DNA of 64,000 nucleotides, taken from the NCBI GenBank assembly GCA_002699585.1, contig PABP01000021.1:310001-374000 (forward strand), given 5' to 3'. The notes under the pieces are model-generated. The model did no database searches and had not been told where the DNA came from. It saw nothing but the letters and a program-made list of their open reading frames with translations. Below, in pieces: positions 52,773 through 62,358 of the stretch; position 1 is the stretch's first letter; each line of letters opens with the position of its first letter. Source of the DNA: Anaerolineaceae bacterium (lineage in GTDB: Bacteria > Chloroflexota > Anaerolineae > Aggregatilineales > Phototrophicaceae). The position numbers were made by a program, and so were the translations under genes.

Positions 52773-54476
52773 TTATACTTGCTTGAGCTTCGCTGGTGCT
52801 CGCCGGAGGACAATAGCCAGCAAGTCGCTTAATTCTCGCATACGTAAGGCAAATGCCGCAACCAGGAATGCCAGCCCACCCAGCACAACCTGGACACCAA
52901 TCTGAGCAATTGTGAAAATCGTCCCGCGATCACCGAGAATTTGTGTCCATAAGATCTCGATGACGATCACGACCAGCGCCATAACTAGGCTGGCGATGAG
53001 TGTTTTGAGTACGGCCATAGCCAGGGTGTTTTCCTGGATGCCATGCCAGCGACGACGCAAAATCCACAGCAGGAACAGCACTTCAAACATCACACCCAGC
53101 GAATTGGCCAGCGCTAAACCACTGACATTGCCTTGTTCCAGATAGAAACCGTCGAGTGGCCACAAGTTGATCGCTGTATTGAGTGCAGAAAATTGTGCCA
53201 CATAATTCACATTGCTGAGCACATACGACAGCACCAGATTGATGGCTGCGCCACCCAGTGCCGCCCATAAGGGTGTCAGCGTATCTTTATCGGCATAAAA
53301 GCTGCGTGCTACCACTTCCAGCGCTGAATGCACGATCAGGCCCAGCGTAAAGGCCGTTAGTGTACTGTATACCAATGCTGATGCCGATGCATCGAACGCG
53401 CCACGCTCTAGCAAGCTGATAATGGGCCGTCCGACGACGATTAACCCGACTGCCGACGGAATGCTGCTAATCAGGATGAAGCGTAATGCACCTGACATCA
53501 ATGCACGCTTGCCAGATTCATCACCGATCTCGCTCAACGCTGCCAGCGACGGAAAAACCACTGTCCCAATCGCTGTGCCGATGAGCGTCTGCGGGATTTG
53601 CATTAAGCGCCAACCCCAATCAAGCGCAGATACCGAACCAGTCCCTAGCCGCGATGCGATGTTGTTCATGACCAGGAAATTCAGACTGAAGACGCCCAGA
53701 CCAGCCACGCGCGGCAGCATCAGCCGGATGACGCGCCACAGCACCGGGTCTTTCAGATCGAGATACGGACGCCAGCGTGCGCGGTAATAGATCAGCCCAG
53801 GAACCTGTATACCGAAGTGCATGGCAGCACCCAACACCGCACCCAGGGAAATGCCCACCACGCCCATACTCGGTAGCAAGAAGATAACGCCAAACAAAAT
53901 GCCGACATCGAACATGATCGGAGCCAGGGCTGGCAGCAGGAAGTGATTGTGGCTTTGCAGAATGCCCATGCTGATGCCGCTGACCGAAAAGATCAGCGTA
54001 CTAATCAGCAGGATACGCATGAGTTGCGCTGTTTGCTCGACTTGCTCCAAAGTGAAGCCCGGAGCAACGACATGCTCGACCATCCATGGAGCTACCACAA
54101 AAACCACGGCACTAACGATAAACGTCACCGAGAAAATGAAGTTGATGACATTGGTAGCGATGCGCCACGCGCCCGGTTTATCATCCCGCGCCAGGTAGCT
54201 GCTGAAAATCGGGATGAAGGCATGGGCCAGCGCTCCGCCGGAAATCAACGTGAAGATGAGTTCCGGGATGCGGTTGGCCGTGACGAATGAATCCCACTCG
54301 GAGCCAACCCCAAACGCCTGTGCGATAATCACCGTCTGCGCTAGGCTGATGACCTTCGCAACCGCAAAGGCAACCATCACGATCACAGTAGACCGTGCGA
54401 TTTGCCGATTGCGTTGGTTGGCTTCATCTTGGTTTTCTTGTGGCTCTTGAATCGGTTCTGTGATGGATTCAGTCAC
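52773..54476 (-). CDS. murJ: Lipid II flippase MurJ (MviN)
   Basis: A 567-residue MOP-superfamily transporter with about 14 membrane helices. It flips lipid-linked peptidoglycan precursors to the outer face. Signatures: VAKVISLAQTVIIAQAFGVG at the first helix, the cavity-facing Arg/Asp residues of helix 1-2 (SEWDSFVTANRIPEL), and AFIPIFSSYL. The N-terminal cytoplasmic tail is acidic and Gln-rich (EPIQEPQENQDEANQ). The MBL hydrolase gene starts 33 bases after its stop, and the C39-like peptidase gene lies 37 bases upstream. Confidence 0.93.
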   Translation of the reverse strand: MTESITEPIQEPQENQDEANQRNRQIARSTVIVMVAFAVAKVISLAQTVIIAQAFGVGSEWDSFVTANRIPELIFTLISGGALAHAFIPIFSSYLARDDKPGAWRIATNVINFIFSVTFIVSAVVFVVAPWMVEHVVAPGFTLEQVEQTAQLMRILLISTLIFSVSGISMGILQSHNHFLLPALAPIMFDVGILFGVIFLLPSMGVVGISLGAVLGAAMHFGIQVPGLIYYRARWRPYLDLKDPVLWRVIRLMLPRVAGLGVFSLNFLVMNNIASRLGTGSVSALDWGWRLMQIPQTLIGTAIGTVVFPSLAALSEIGDESGKRALMSGALRFILISSIPSAVGLIVVGRPIISLLERGAFDASASALVYSTLTAFTLGLIVHSALEVVARSFYADKDTLTPLWAALGGAAINLVLSYVLSNVNYVAQFSALNTAINLWPLDGFYLEQGNVSGLALANSLGVMFEVLFLLWILRRRWHGIQENTLAMAVLKTLIASLVMALVVIVIEILWTQILGDRGTIFTIAQIGVQVVLGGLAFLVAAFALRMRELSDLLAIVLRRAPAKLKQV

Positions 54477-54513
54477 GCGCTTACTTTCTGGCTCACTGGC
54501 ACTGGCTCACTGG

Positions 54514-56028
54514 CTAAAGTCGGTCGAGAGCTGTGCGGGCAGCTTCATAATTGTAGTTGTAGTTCAGTGCTTGGTTATATTGTGACCGCGCCTGTGCGAT
54601 CTCGCCCTGGCCTTCATACACGCGACCACGCCAATAGTAAGCTTCTTCAAGCTCCTCTGCTTGGCTCAGGATCGTCTGTGCATGAACCAAAACTTCTTCA
54701 TAACGGCCGGATTCAAAGAAGGCGACGAAGGGGCCAAACTGGTACCAGAACATGCGCCAGGGCAGGTCATAGCGACGTGCCTGTGCATAGGCATTGGCAG
54801 CTTCTTCATACCGACCAAGCTCTACCAGCGATGTGCCCATATTGAACCAGGCGAAACCATCATTTGGGTTGGCATTTGCTTCTTCCTGGGCAGTTGCAAA
54901 GGCGATTTCAGCAGCTTCGGTTTCGTCTGCTAGCGGACCCAGGATTTCCATCACACGGGCTTCTTCTTGCGGCGGATAGATGACGATGAAAAGCCGGTTA
55001 AACGCACGCCAATCTTCATCGACTGCGCTGAAGCTTTCATAAACGCCCACGCTGTCTTCACCCGTGCCCATAAAGCTATCATAGGCGAAGAAAAGCTGGC
55101 TGGTATCCTCATAAGCTACCAAGGCCTGATAATGTCCAAGCCAGTCGTTAGCCTCAAACTGCATGCCCCTCTCAATGATGACCGGGTACTCATTGGCCAG
55201 CAATGCACGCAACGTATTGATACTCCCACCATAGCGCATGACAGCTCGTAAATCCGTGTATTCGTTGACGAAGCCTACGAGTTCCTGAGGGCTGACGTTT
55301 TTGTCCTCACGGTTGGGCTTGAGTCGCTCTTTGGCGTAGATTTGGTCGTTTTGCCAGCCATAAAATGTGAGTGCGGTCGTCACAGTTGCGGGGCCACAAT
55401 TATTCCACTCCTGGCGTTCCCAGCGCATCCCATACAGGCGTGATGAATTCGGTAGCAGCGACAGAGTTTGCGATACGGATGTATTCACGCTCTGGTTGGT
55501 CGCCCCTGTAGATGTCTGGCTGCTGGTGTCGGCAGGTGTTGGGGTTGGCGGTACAGCGGTAAATGTTGCCGTAGGCGGGACAGTCGTCGGTGTTGCGACC
55601 GCTTCTTCGAGAGTCGGCTCGATGGCAGGCGCTTCTGTACTGGCGAGAGTTGGCTCGGCAGTAGGTGCTGTTTCTTCACCATTTCCAGTGAGTGCACTGG
55701 CAGTCGGTGTATCAAATGCCAGCGGCTGGTTCAACAAATCGAGTGCTGCATCGTTATCTGCAGCATCCGGCTCGATGGTTGGCAATACACCCCCTTGAGG
55801 GGTGGGGGGCAAAAAACTGCGCATAAACGGCGCAATACCGATTACACGCTGCTGCTGGCTCGGCTGCAAAACACTTGTGAAGATGACAATTGCTGCAATG
55901 ATGCCTAAAATAACCAGCACAAAAAACCCTAGTACCCCGTAAAATAGGATACGTGGTGGAGCTTGCAAATCGCTCCGATAGCCGCTAACACGTTGCATGC
56001 GCGGTTCAGTGTCGTTTTGGAATGTCAT
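54514..56028 (-). CDS. Membrane-anchored C39-like cysteine peptidase with TPR repeats
   Basis: A 504-residue protein. One membrane anchor (about 26-52) is followed by a Thr/Pro/Glu-rich linker (about 75-185). A C39_2 papain-like domain has Cys in WNNCGPATVTTALTFYGW, His in WLGHYQALVAYED and Asp in LFFAYDSFMG. A C-terminal helical part has tetratricopeptide repeats (FAWFNMGTSLVELGRYEEAA; YYWRGRVYEGQGEIAQARSQ). It would act outside the membrane as a protease or binding protein. ATG 56028 has AGGA upstream. It is divergent from the flippase-like gene at 56222. Confidence 0.85.
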   Translation of the reverse strand: MTFQNDTEPRMQRVSGYRSDLQAPPRILFYGVLGFFVLVILGIIAAIVIFTSVLQPSQQQRVIGIAPFMRSFLPPTPQGGVLPTIEPDAADNDAALDLLNQPLAFDTPTASALTGNGEETAPTAEPTLASTEAPAIEPTLEEAVATPTTVPPTATFTAVPPTPTPADTSSQTSTGATNQSVNTSVSQTLSLLPNSSRLYGMRWERQEWNNCGPATVTTALTFYGWQNDQIYAKERLKPNREDKNVSPQELVGFVNEYTDLRAVMRYGGSINTLRALLANEYPVIIERGMQFEANDWLGHYQALVAYEDTSQLFFAYDSFMGTGEDSVGVYESFSAVDEDWRAFNRLFIVIYPPQEEARVMEILGPLADETEAAEIAFATAQEEANANPNDGFAWFNMGTSLVELGRYEEAANAYAQARRYDLPWRMFWYQFGPFVAFFESGRYEEVLVHAQTILSQAEELEEAYYWRGRVYEGQGEIAQARSQYNQALNYNYNYEAARTALDRL

Positions 56029-56221
56029 GAGCGTAATCCTGCTCCTATGCAAATCGGCGTCAGTATAGCGTATTCGCCGGATTGTGTTTACCCTGTACGT
56101 GTTTACATCAAACTTATTAACAAATGCTGTAGTATAGACAATTCAAGCCCGAATTGGGCGGATGTATCTCTACGACCAACCGACGAACAACCCATGATCT
56201 GTCTCGCTGAAAGGCTATACA

Positions 56222-57385
56222 TTGAGCGATTCACTAAAAGCGACTACAAATGCCACCTCACAGGCGGCTCCCAAAAAAGCCGGGGCTAAGCCCTCCGTGC
56301 TACGTCGGTATCGCAATCAGATCATTATTGGACTGATATTGGCCCTGGGCATCTATATTGTGGTCCTGTTGATTGCTGACAATCAACTTCGTTTAGAAAC
56401 TGAAGGCATTGGCGAAACACTGTCTAAATTCAATGCCTGGATGCTGTTGCCACTCATCGGTTTACAACTGGTGGTGATGGTCTTTCGCTGGATCGAGTGG
56501 CACTATTACCTGGGGGTCGTCGGCGCTGCCAGGGCACTCGGTATCATCGATAGCATCTTGATCCAGGTCGCCGGATTTGTGTTGGTCGTCAGTCCCGGTA
56601 AAGCCGGTGAACTGCTCAAAGCCGTGCCTGTGAAGGCCAAGACGGGTGTGCCCATCGCGCGTGTCGTTCCGGTCATCCTGGCGGAGCGCATCATCGATGG
56701 TATGGCAGTCATCGTCATCTTGACGGTCACGCTGCTGCTGGCTGGCGACAACCTCGACCTGGGGACCTACAACGACATTGACTATGACCTCATTAGCCGC
56801 ACCATCGTTTTTTCCTCTGCTGCCATTTTGACAGCGGGTATGATCATCGTGCAGATTGAGCCATTAGCGCGCTTTGGTCTCAACATCCTCAAACACATAC
56901 CTATCCTCAACCGGCTATATGCTGCCGCTGTTGTGTTTTATGAAAGCAGCCGCGAAATTTTTTCAGTTCGCCATGTTATCCCGATGCTTGGCGTGGGCGT
57001 TTGTGTCTACATTCCCAGTGTGTTGAGCTTATTTTTGGTGTTGCTTGGCTTTGGGCTGGACCCCTCATGGACATTGCTACTCAAAGCCGGATTCATCGTG
57101 GGCGTATCCTCAGCGATTGGCGCACTCAGTTTTGTGCCCAATGGCGCAGGTGTCACAGAAATATCCAATGCGGGTATGCTGCTGGCGTTCGTCACCCCGA
57201 CGAACCCCATCCTCACGCCGATCGTTGCGGCGGCGGTGGCCCTTGTGCAGGGGCTTTTTCACAAATGGTTCCGGGTGATCGTTGGCTTAGGCGTTCTCGT
57301 GATTTTTCGGGACCGCTTACTAGGCGACAATTTCGATGCCGCTCTTGATGATCTGGAAGCGTTTCAGAGTGAAAACCATCGCTAG
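56222..57385 (+). CDS. Lysylphosphatidylglycerol synthase-type membrane protein (UPF0104)
   Basis: A 387-residue protein with eight or more membrane helices after a basic N-terminal tail. It belongs to the LPG_synthase_TM superfamily: VSPGKAGELLKAVPVK and LAERIIDGMAVIVIL in the first half, and a late GALSFVPNGAGVTEIS motif. It has no cytoplasmic aminoacyl-transferase domain, so it is a stand-alone flippase-like member of unknown lipid specificity. The start is TTG at 56222, preceded by GAAAGG. It is convergent with the pbp gene, ten bases apart. Confidence 0.88.
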   Translation: MSDSLKATTNATSQAAPKKAGAKPSVLRRYRNQIIIGLILALGIYIVVLLIADNQLRLETEGIGETLSKFNAWMLLPLIGLQLVVMVFRWIEWHYYLGVVGAARALGIIDSILIQVAGFVLVVSPGKAGELLKAVPVKAKTGVPIARVVPVILAERIIDGMAVIVILTVTLLLAGDNLDLGTYNDIDYDLISRTIVFSSAAILTAGMIIVQIEPLARFGLNILKHIPILNRLYAAAVVFYESSREIFSVRHVIPMLGVGVCVYIPSVLSLFLVLLGFGLDPSWTLLLKAGFIVGVSSAIGALSFVPNGAGVTEISNAGMLLAFVTPTNPILTPIVAAAVALVQGLFHKWFRVIVGLGVLVIFRDRLLGDNFDAALDDLEAFQSENHR

Positions 57386-57395
57386 AACCGGATGA

Positions 57396-58844
57396 TTATT
57401 GTGGTGGGGTCGCTTCTGTCAGGTTGTCGATGGTTGCCATGATGGTTTGCTCAACCACATGATTGAGCGCGTCGATGCTGGCATCGGGTTCCAGCGCAAT
57501 CACAATCGACGCACTTTGCTGTGAGGGTAAGCGAACAAAGCCCACAAACCAGCGTACCTGACCGTCGCCCGTATGCGAAATCGCATATTGTCCGCCAATT
57601 TCGACGCCTTCTGGTCGAGGCATATCCGCTAATGGTGAGACAGCAAATGCCGACTTCATAGCGTTAAGCAGGGCATTGGCTGTGTCTTCTGTGAAAAATG
57701 GAATCGGATTGCGATCAACCGTATAGGGCTGCCAGTCATCAGCTTGGGGCGGTTTGGTTGCAAGTATCGTATGGGGCTGGCGTGTACTGCCATTTGATAA
57801 AATAGCTGCGACCATCGTCGAAAGCGTCAACGGGGATACGGTCATGTTGCCCTGGCCCAGCACCTCTTCCTGGAAGTTTGCCTCTGGTTCATCAGTGACA
57901 GATGGCGTTGGTGTCGTGTCTTCAGTAGGTGTGGGGGTTGCAAATGCTTGTAACAGCGTTGTCTGTCGGTCCCCGATACGCTCCAGGTAACTATAAACGG
58001 TATCTTCACCGAGTTGTTCAGCGATAGTCAAGAAGGGTTGTGGGCAGCCGTAACTGTAGCTCTGTATGAGCGTAATCGGGCCTTCAGGTGGCGCCAAAAC
58101 ACAGTTCAACGCGATGTCGTCCAGGTCAACTGGGTCGCTGGCCCCGCTGAACTGGCGTGTGGTGTCCAGGCTGGCCAATGACGCAGCCCCCAACAACAAC
58201 GTCTGCATGGTGCTGCCCGGTTGATATTGTCCCTGTAAGGCACGATTGAAGAAGGGTTTGTCCGGTGCCTCAACCAGCGTTTCCCAGTCGGTTGCCAGGG
58301 TATTCGGATCGTATGTTGGCAAAGAAACCAGGCTGAGCAAGCCGCCGCTCGGTACACTGACGACCAGTGCGGCACCAGCTTGGTCGCCCATCGCTTCCAC
58401 AATCGCCTGCTGAATGCTGAGGTCGACCGTGAGTTGGACATCGGTGCCAACACGAGGGCGATGCAGCAGACTCTCGTTTACGAAAGTGCTCCAATCATCC
58501 GGCAAAGCTTGACCACTCAGGATCGTATCATACGTTGATTCCAGGCCACCGACGCCATAGCGTAAGCTGTAATAGCCGAGCACGCTGTTCATAGCAGATT
58601 GCGTATAATCACGCTCGGCGACGCCACTTTCTGTTTCAGTAGTTTCTGCGAGTAGCGTCAGATCCCGATCATAGAATCTGCCGCGCAAAATAGCGGATGT
58701 GGCCTCGACTAAGCGTGGGTTATCTTCTCGCCCCAAAATGGAGTCTGGTCCGAAGACGGCCCAATATCCGGCGGCAATGGCCACCAGGAAAAATGCGACC
58801 AACAAGCCAAAGACTGTCGTCTGGATTTCTTTAGCAAATGGCAT
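57396..58844 (-). CDS. Penicillin-binding protein homologue with degenerate transpeptidase motifs
   Basis: A 482-residue class B PBP-like protein: one N-terminal membrane helix (about 10-30), LRGRFYDRDLTLLAE, YYSLRYGVGGLES and NRALQGQYQPGSTM, all PbpA/FtsI landmarks. The three catalytic motifs are altered: SxxK reads STMQ (Gln codon 58203-58205), SxN reads SYG, and KTG reads HTG (His codon 57573-57575). It is therefore probably inactive as a transpeptidase. A Thr/Pro insert (about residues 308-325) interrupts the domain. ATG 58844 follows the rodA stop by one base (TGATATG), the usual SEDS-bPBP pairing. Confidence 0.88.
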   Translation of the reverse strand: MPFAKEIQTTVFGLLVAFFLVAIAAGYWAVFGPDSILGREDNPRLVEATSAILRGRFYDRDLTLLAETTETESGVAERDYTQSAMNSVLGYYSLRYGVGGLESTYDTILSGQALPDDWSTFVNESLLHRPRVGTDVQLTVDLSIQQAIVEAMGDQAGAALVVSVPSGGLLSLVSLPTYDPNTLATDWETLVEAPDKPFFNRALQGQYQPGSTMQTLLLGAASLASLDTTRQFSGASDPVDLDDIALNCVLAPPEGPITLIQSYSYGCPQPFLTIAEQLGEDTVYSYLERIGDRQTTLLQAFATPTPTEDTTPTPSVTDEPEANFQEEVLGQGNMTVSPLTLSTMVAAILSNGSTRQPHTILATKPPQADDWQPYTVDRNPIPFFTEDTANALLNAMKSAFAVSPLADMPRPEGVEIGGQYAISHTGDGQVRWFVGFVRLPSQQSASIVIALEPDASIDALNHVVEQTIMATIDNLTEATPPQ

Positions 58845-58845
58845 A

Positions 58846-60153
58846 TCAGGCGCGCCTCGACGATAACCGCAAGAGAAGTCCAATCATGATGAAGCTCACC
58901 AGCAGTGAACTCCCGCCATAGCTGACGAAAGGCAGCGTGACGCCTGTCAGCGGCAGTAATTTGAGGATGCCCATCATAATCAGCAGGCTTTGCACCCCGA
59001 TCAGCAGGCTGATGCCAATCGCCAGCAATGTATAGAAAGGGCGGGTCTGGTTACGCAAGCCGATATGTGCTGCCCGTACGACGATAATGGCAATCACCAC
59101 GACGATTGCGAGTACGCCCAGCAGACCCCATTCCTCGGCGATAGCAGCCAGTACAAAATCGGAATGCACCACCGGAATATAGCCCGGTGATCCTTGGCCG
59201 ATGCCTTGACCAAAGATACCCCCTGCGCTGAAAGCCATCAGGCTTTGCACGATCTGGTAAGCGCGCCCATCCGCATCTGGCCAGGGATTCAGCCATATAT
59301 CAATTCTGAGCTGCACCAGATCGATCACGACATAAGCCAGGATGCCTGCCAACCCTAACAAGATGCCACCACCGAGCATGATTTCCAGCCGCGTGCTGGC
59401 AATATAGAGCAGTGTTAAAAAGACGATGAAGAAGAGTGCTGCCGTACCCAGGTCCCGCTGCCAGATCAACATGATGATACATAGCCCCCACATCAGCAGG
59501 ATGGGGCCTAAGATGCGCATCGGGAAGGCTGCGCTAGGTTCGTCTCCGCGTTTATCCAGGCGGCGCATGATGGGGTATTGTTCGCCCAGGTAGCTCGCCA
59601 GGAACGCAACCAGAATGATCTTGAGCGCTTCCGAAGGCTGGAAATACACGCTATCGAAAACCAGCGGAATTTCTAGCCATAATTCTGGCCCAAACCCGGA
59701 TGGATTGCGCCCCAGAATGATGGTTGCAACCAGTAAAGTCAGCCCACCAAAAAACAGCGTATAGCGATATTGACGCAGCCAGTAAAGCGGCTGTCGGAAG
59801 ATAGCCGTTACCAATAGCGCGCCTACAGCCACCAGCAGCCAGATAATCTGCCGATCCGCAAAAATGGGTGATAATCGCTCGATAACCAGCACACTCCAGC
59901 CACCCAAAAACATTACCAGTGGGAACAGGAGGATGTCTCGGTCCGGCAAAAATCGATTCAGCAGCACATGGCCGCCTATGGCACATCCAGCCCAGATCAG
60001 CAACTGAATGCCGATTGATGGCAGCGCATAGTCCTGAATGGCGAGCGCCGCATAGTTAATCGCCAGGAACATGAACGCCAACACCAGCAGCCAGCGTTCT
60101 TTGCGCTGCCTGCTGTGGTCGTATCCGAGGGATAGCGGTGTGGTTGACGTCAT
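58846..60153 (-). CDS. rodA: SEDS-family peptidoglycan glycosyltransferase (RodA/FtsW)
   Basis: A 435-residue protein with ten to twelve membrane helices. Conserved SEDS features include QSLMAFSAGGIFGQGIGQGS and the loop VVHSDFVLAAIAEEWGLLG, which carries the Asp essential for polymerisation; GVTLPFVSYGGSSLLVSF is near the end. It appears catalytically complete. SEDS proteins extend glycan strands from lipid II and need a class B PBP partner, encoded immediately downstream. Position in fhaA-fhaB-x-rodA-pbp suggests RodA rather than FtsW. It lies 12 bases after mtnP. Confidence 0.93.
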   Translation of the reverse strand: MTSTTPLSLGYDHSRQRKERWLLVLAFMFLAINYAALAIQDYALPSIGIQLLIWAGCAIGGHVLLNRFLPDRDILLFPLVMFLGGWSVLVIERLSPIFADRQIIWLLVAVGALLVTAIFRQPLYWLRQYRYTLFFGGLTLLVATIILGRNPSGFGPELWLEIPLVFDSVYFQPSEALKIILVAFLASYLGEQYPIMRRLDKRGDEPSAAFPMRILGPILLMWGLCIIMLIWQRDLGTAALFFIVFLTLLYIASTRLEIMLGGGILLGLAGILAYVVIDLVQLRIDIWLNPWPDADGRAYQIVQSLMAFSAGGIFGQGIGQGSPGYIPVVHSDFVLAAIAEEWGLLGVLAIVVVIAIIVVRAAHIGLRNQTRPFYTLLAIGISLLIGVQSLLIMMGILKLLPLTGVTLPFVSYGGSSLLVSFIMIGLLLRLSSRRA

Positions 60154-60165
60154 ATTTTGGGTCGC

Positions 60166-61050
60166 TTACAGGCCCAGGGCGCGGGCAACAATCGGATGCA
60201 GTTTAGCGATGATGTCAGCAGGCATTTTGTCCGGTGCCGTCATGATTGCGCCGTCTAGCGCTGAATGCGAGGGGGTCACCATATTTTCATCGAGTATTTC
60301 GACAGCTTTGGCCAGTGCTTGCTGCGCTAGAGCGATATTCTTCTGGAAGGTTGCTGTGACCATTTCGACTGTAACGGGTTCCTCGTGCCACACATCATAA
60401 TCGGTGATATGCGCCATCGTCGCATACGCCATCTCGGCTTCGCGCGCCAGGAACGCCTCCGGCGCAGTCGTCATGCCAATGATGTCACAGCCCCAATGTT
60501 GGAATATTTTGCTCTCCGCGCGGGTCGCAAAGCGGGGCCCATCTTCAATCAGGAAGGTGCCTGCGGTGTGTACTGTGCCTTCGACAGCCTCAATGGCATC
60601 TGCCATGATGCTGCGCAGTACATCGTCAAAAGGTTGTGCGACACTGATGTGGGCGACAATGCCTTCTTCAAAAAACGAACGATCCCGTGTGCCAATCGTG
60701 TAATCAAATATCTGGTCAGGCACGACGATGTGCCCTGGTGCATAGTCTTCACGTAAGCTGCCACACGCATTCACTGACAAACAGAAGCGTACCCCTAGCT
60801 TTTTGAGTGCGTAAATGTTCGCGCGTTGGGGGATCGCCCCCGGTGATTTGACATGACCGACCCCATGACGCGGCAAAAATGCGACTCGCTTGCCGCGCAA
60901 GGTACCAACAGTAACGGCAGCGCTGGGTGCACCGAAAGGTGTATCGACCTGATAGGTTTCTTTATCAGTGATTTCTGGCATGTTGTAGAGACCGGACCCG
61001 CCAATGACAGCGATCTTGATGGGCGCTTCCGGTAAATGATAGTCAGTCAT
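60166..61050 (-). CDS. mtnP: S-methyl-5'-thioadenosine phosphorylase
   Basis: A 294-residue purine nucleoside phosphorylase-fold enzyme that converts MTA and phosphate to adenine and methylthioribose-1-phosphate. IAVIGGSGLYNMPEI, FLPRHGVGH (phosphate site) and IIGMTTAPEAFLAREAEMAY are MTAP signatures. Together with the MtaD-like amidohydrolase at 28571 it suggests active MTA salvage. Its position between fhaB and rodA, where Actinobacteria have the phosphatase gene pstP, is unexpected. It has its own promoter candidate inside the fhaB tail. Confidence 0.94.
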   Translation of the reverse strand: MTDYHLPEAPIKIAVIGGSGLYNMPEITDKETYQVDTPFGAPSAAVTVGTLRGKRVAFLPRHGVGHVKSPGAIPQRANIYALKKLGVRFCLSVNACGSLREDYAPGHIVVPDQIFDYTIGTRDRSFFEEGIVAHISVAQPFDDVLRSIMADAIEAVEGTVHTAGTFLIEDGPRFATRAESKIFQHWGCDIIGMTTAPEAFLAREAEMAYATMAHITDYDVWHEEPVTVEMVTATFQKNIALAQQALAKAVEILDENMVTPSHSALDGAIMTAPDKMPADIIAKLHPIVARALGL

Positions 61051-61099
61051 AAGGCCTATCCTCAGCAGATGAGTACACGAGATGGATCCACAGCCTGCG

Positions 61100-61127
61100 A
61101 TTGTACACGCCGTGCTTGATTACTCAA
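61100..61127 (-). promoter_or_regulatory. Candidate internal promoter before mtnP
   Basis: TTGAGT (61122-61127), a 16-base spacer and TACAAT (61100-61105) overlap the fhaB stop codon. It could transcribe mtnP-rodA-pbp separately from the fha genes. Confidence 0.5.
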
Positions 61128-61569
61128 GTTCAAGGCGGAAGCCATAATTGCCAATGCCGATCACATCCCCGTGCGTGATGATGATGGGGCCATCGATACG
61201 CTCTCCGTTGAGCGAGGTACCGTTACGGCTGTTGCGGTCTTCCAACCACCATTGATTGTTGCGCAGCGCGATAAGCGCATGCTCGCTGCTGGCGAAGTCA
61301 TCAGCGATGACAACCGCGTTGGTAGGCGAACGTCCCATGCTGGTGAGGGGCAGCAAGGCATAGGATTGGCCCGTTTCCAGCAGATGCCCCTCGATGGTGG
61401 TTAGGGAAATGAGGCGGCCATACTGGCGTCGATAGGCCTGTGTCTGGTCAATCGTGCGCCGATAATCCCTCAGCAGCACGATGAAGACCGCGCCGACAAA
61501 GGCCAGCAGAGCTATTGCAGAAGCAATTCGCAGCACAAAGAGGATGACATCAAGTTCCATTGGCGTCAC
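61120..61569 (-). CDS. fhaB: Membrane-anchored FHA-domain protein (FhaB-like)
   Basis: A 149-residue protein: one membrane helix (about 8-31), a basic linker, then an FHA domain (about 72-147) with the phosphothreonine-binding residues in MGRSPTNAVVIADD, SSEHALIAL and DRNSRNGTSLNG. This matches FhaB/FipA of Mycobacterium, which links Ser/Thr kinase signalling to cell division and wall growth. It overlaps the fhaA stop by one base. No Ser/Thr kinase or phosphatase gene is in the window. Confidence 0.9.
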   Translation of the reverse strand: MTPMELDVILFVLRIASAIALLAFVGAVFIVLLRDYRRTIDQTQAYRRQYGRLISLTTIEGHLLETGQSYALLPLTSMGRSPTNAVVIADDFASSEHALIALRNNQWWLEDRNSRNGTSLNGERIDGPIIITHGDVIGIGNYGFRLELE

Positions 61570-62351
61570 TAGTCATCAATTGGATCAAGTTGGGTAGTTG
61601 TTTTAGTGGCTCGGAAGCCCGGATTTTCATCCACGAGATACAGTAGCTTGCTCTGGCCAATCTGGATGACATCTCCCGGTTGCAAGCGATGTTCGCTGAC
61701 TTTGACCTGATTGACATACGTCCCACCGCGGCTGTTGACATCGAACAGGGTGTATACGCCGAATCGCAAACGGATCTGCACATGATGGCGTGATGCATAT
61801 TGGTCGTCAAGCACGACATCGTTATCGCTGCCGCGCCCGATGTTGACAATCGATTGGTCCAGAGAAATAGTCCGTTGCCCGTTGATGAGCATCTGAGGGT
61901 TGCGTTGGGGTGGGGCCGCTGATTGTGGCTGCACCGGTTGCATGGCCATAGTGCTTTTCATCTGTTTCGCAGAGTGCCGCGCCATGATGATGGCCTGGGA
62001 TGCATCCTCTATCGCGGCATCTGGGCGCATTTCGACATTCAGATCAGTCAGGATGCGATACCCCATATCTGTTGCCAATTCAACCAGATAGCGAGTGAGT
62101 TCAGTCGCAAATTCTGGTCGTTTAGACTGCAAGATCTGGTATGTCTTAGGGCTTAAGCGGATTTCAAAATAATCCGGCGCGATAGGTTGCGTGGCTCGGT
62201 CAACAGGTAAGCGAAGATTGTCTTCCATACTCCTGACAAGTTGCAGCGCAATATCATGGGCGCTGACGGACTTGCGGAAGAATGACGAAAACACGCCTTC
62301 TACCAGGCGTTCCAATCGGGATTCGAGTACGACGATTCTGTTATCGTTCAT
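61569..62351 (-). CDS. fhaA: FhaA-like protein (DUF3662 plus FHA domain)
   Basis: A 260-residue cytoplasmic protein. The N-terminal DUF3662 domain (RLERLVEGVFSSFFRKSVSA; YFEIRLSPKTYQIL) is diagnostic of FhaA. A Gln/Pro-rich linker leads to an FHA domain with NIGRGSDNDVVLDD, SRHHVQI and NSRGGTYVNQ. In Mycobacterium FhaA binds the phosphorylated pseudokinase domain of MviN (MurJ) and restrains peptidoglycan synthesis. The start at 62351 is chosen because a strong promoter ends seven bases upstream, leaving no room for the longer frame. First gene of the fhaA-fhaB-mtnP-rodA-pbp cluster. Confidence 0.92.
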   Translation of the reverse strand: MNDNRIVVLESRLERLVEGVFSSFFRKSVSAHDIALQLVRSMEDNLRLPVDRATQPIAPDYFEIRLSPKTYQILQSKRPEFATELTRYLVELATDMGYRILTDLNVEMRPDAAIEDASQAIIMARHSAKQMKSTMAMQPVQPQSAAPPQRNPQMLINGQRTISLDQSIVNIGRGSDNDVVLDDQYASRHHVQIRLRFGVYTLFDVNSRGGTYVNQVKVSEHRLQPGDVIQIGQSKLLYLVDENPGFRATKTTTQLDPIDD

Positions 62352-62358
62352 GTGAGGC

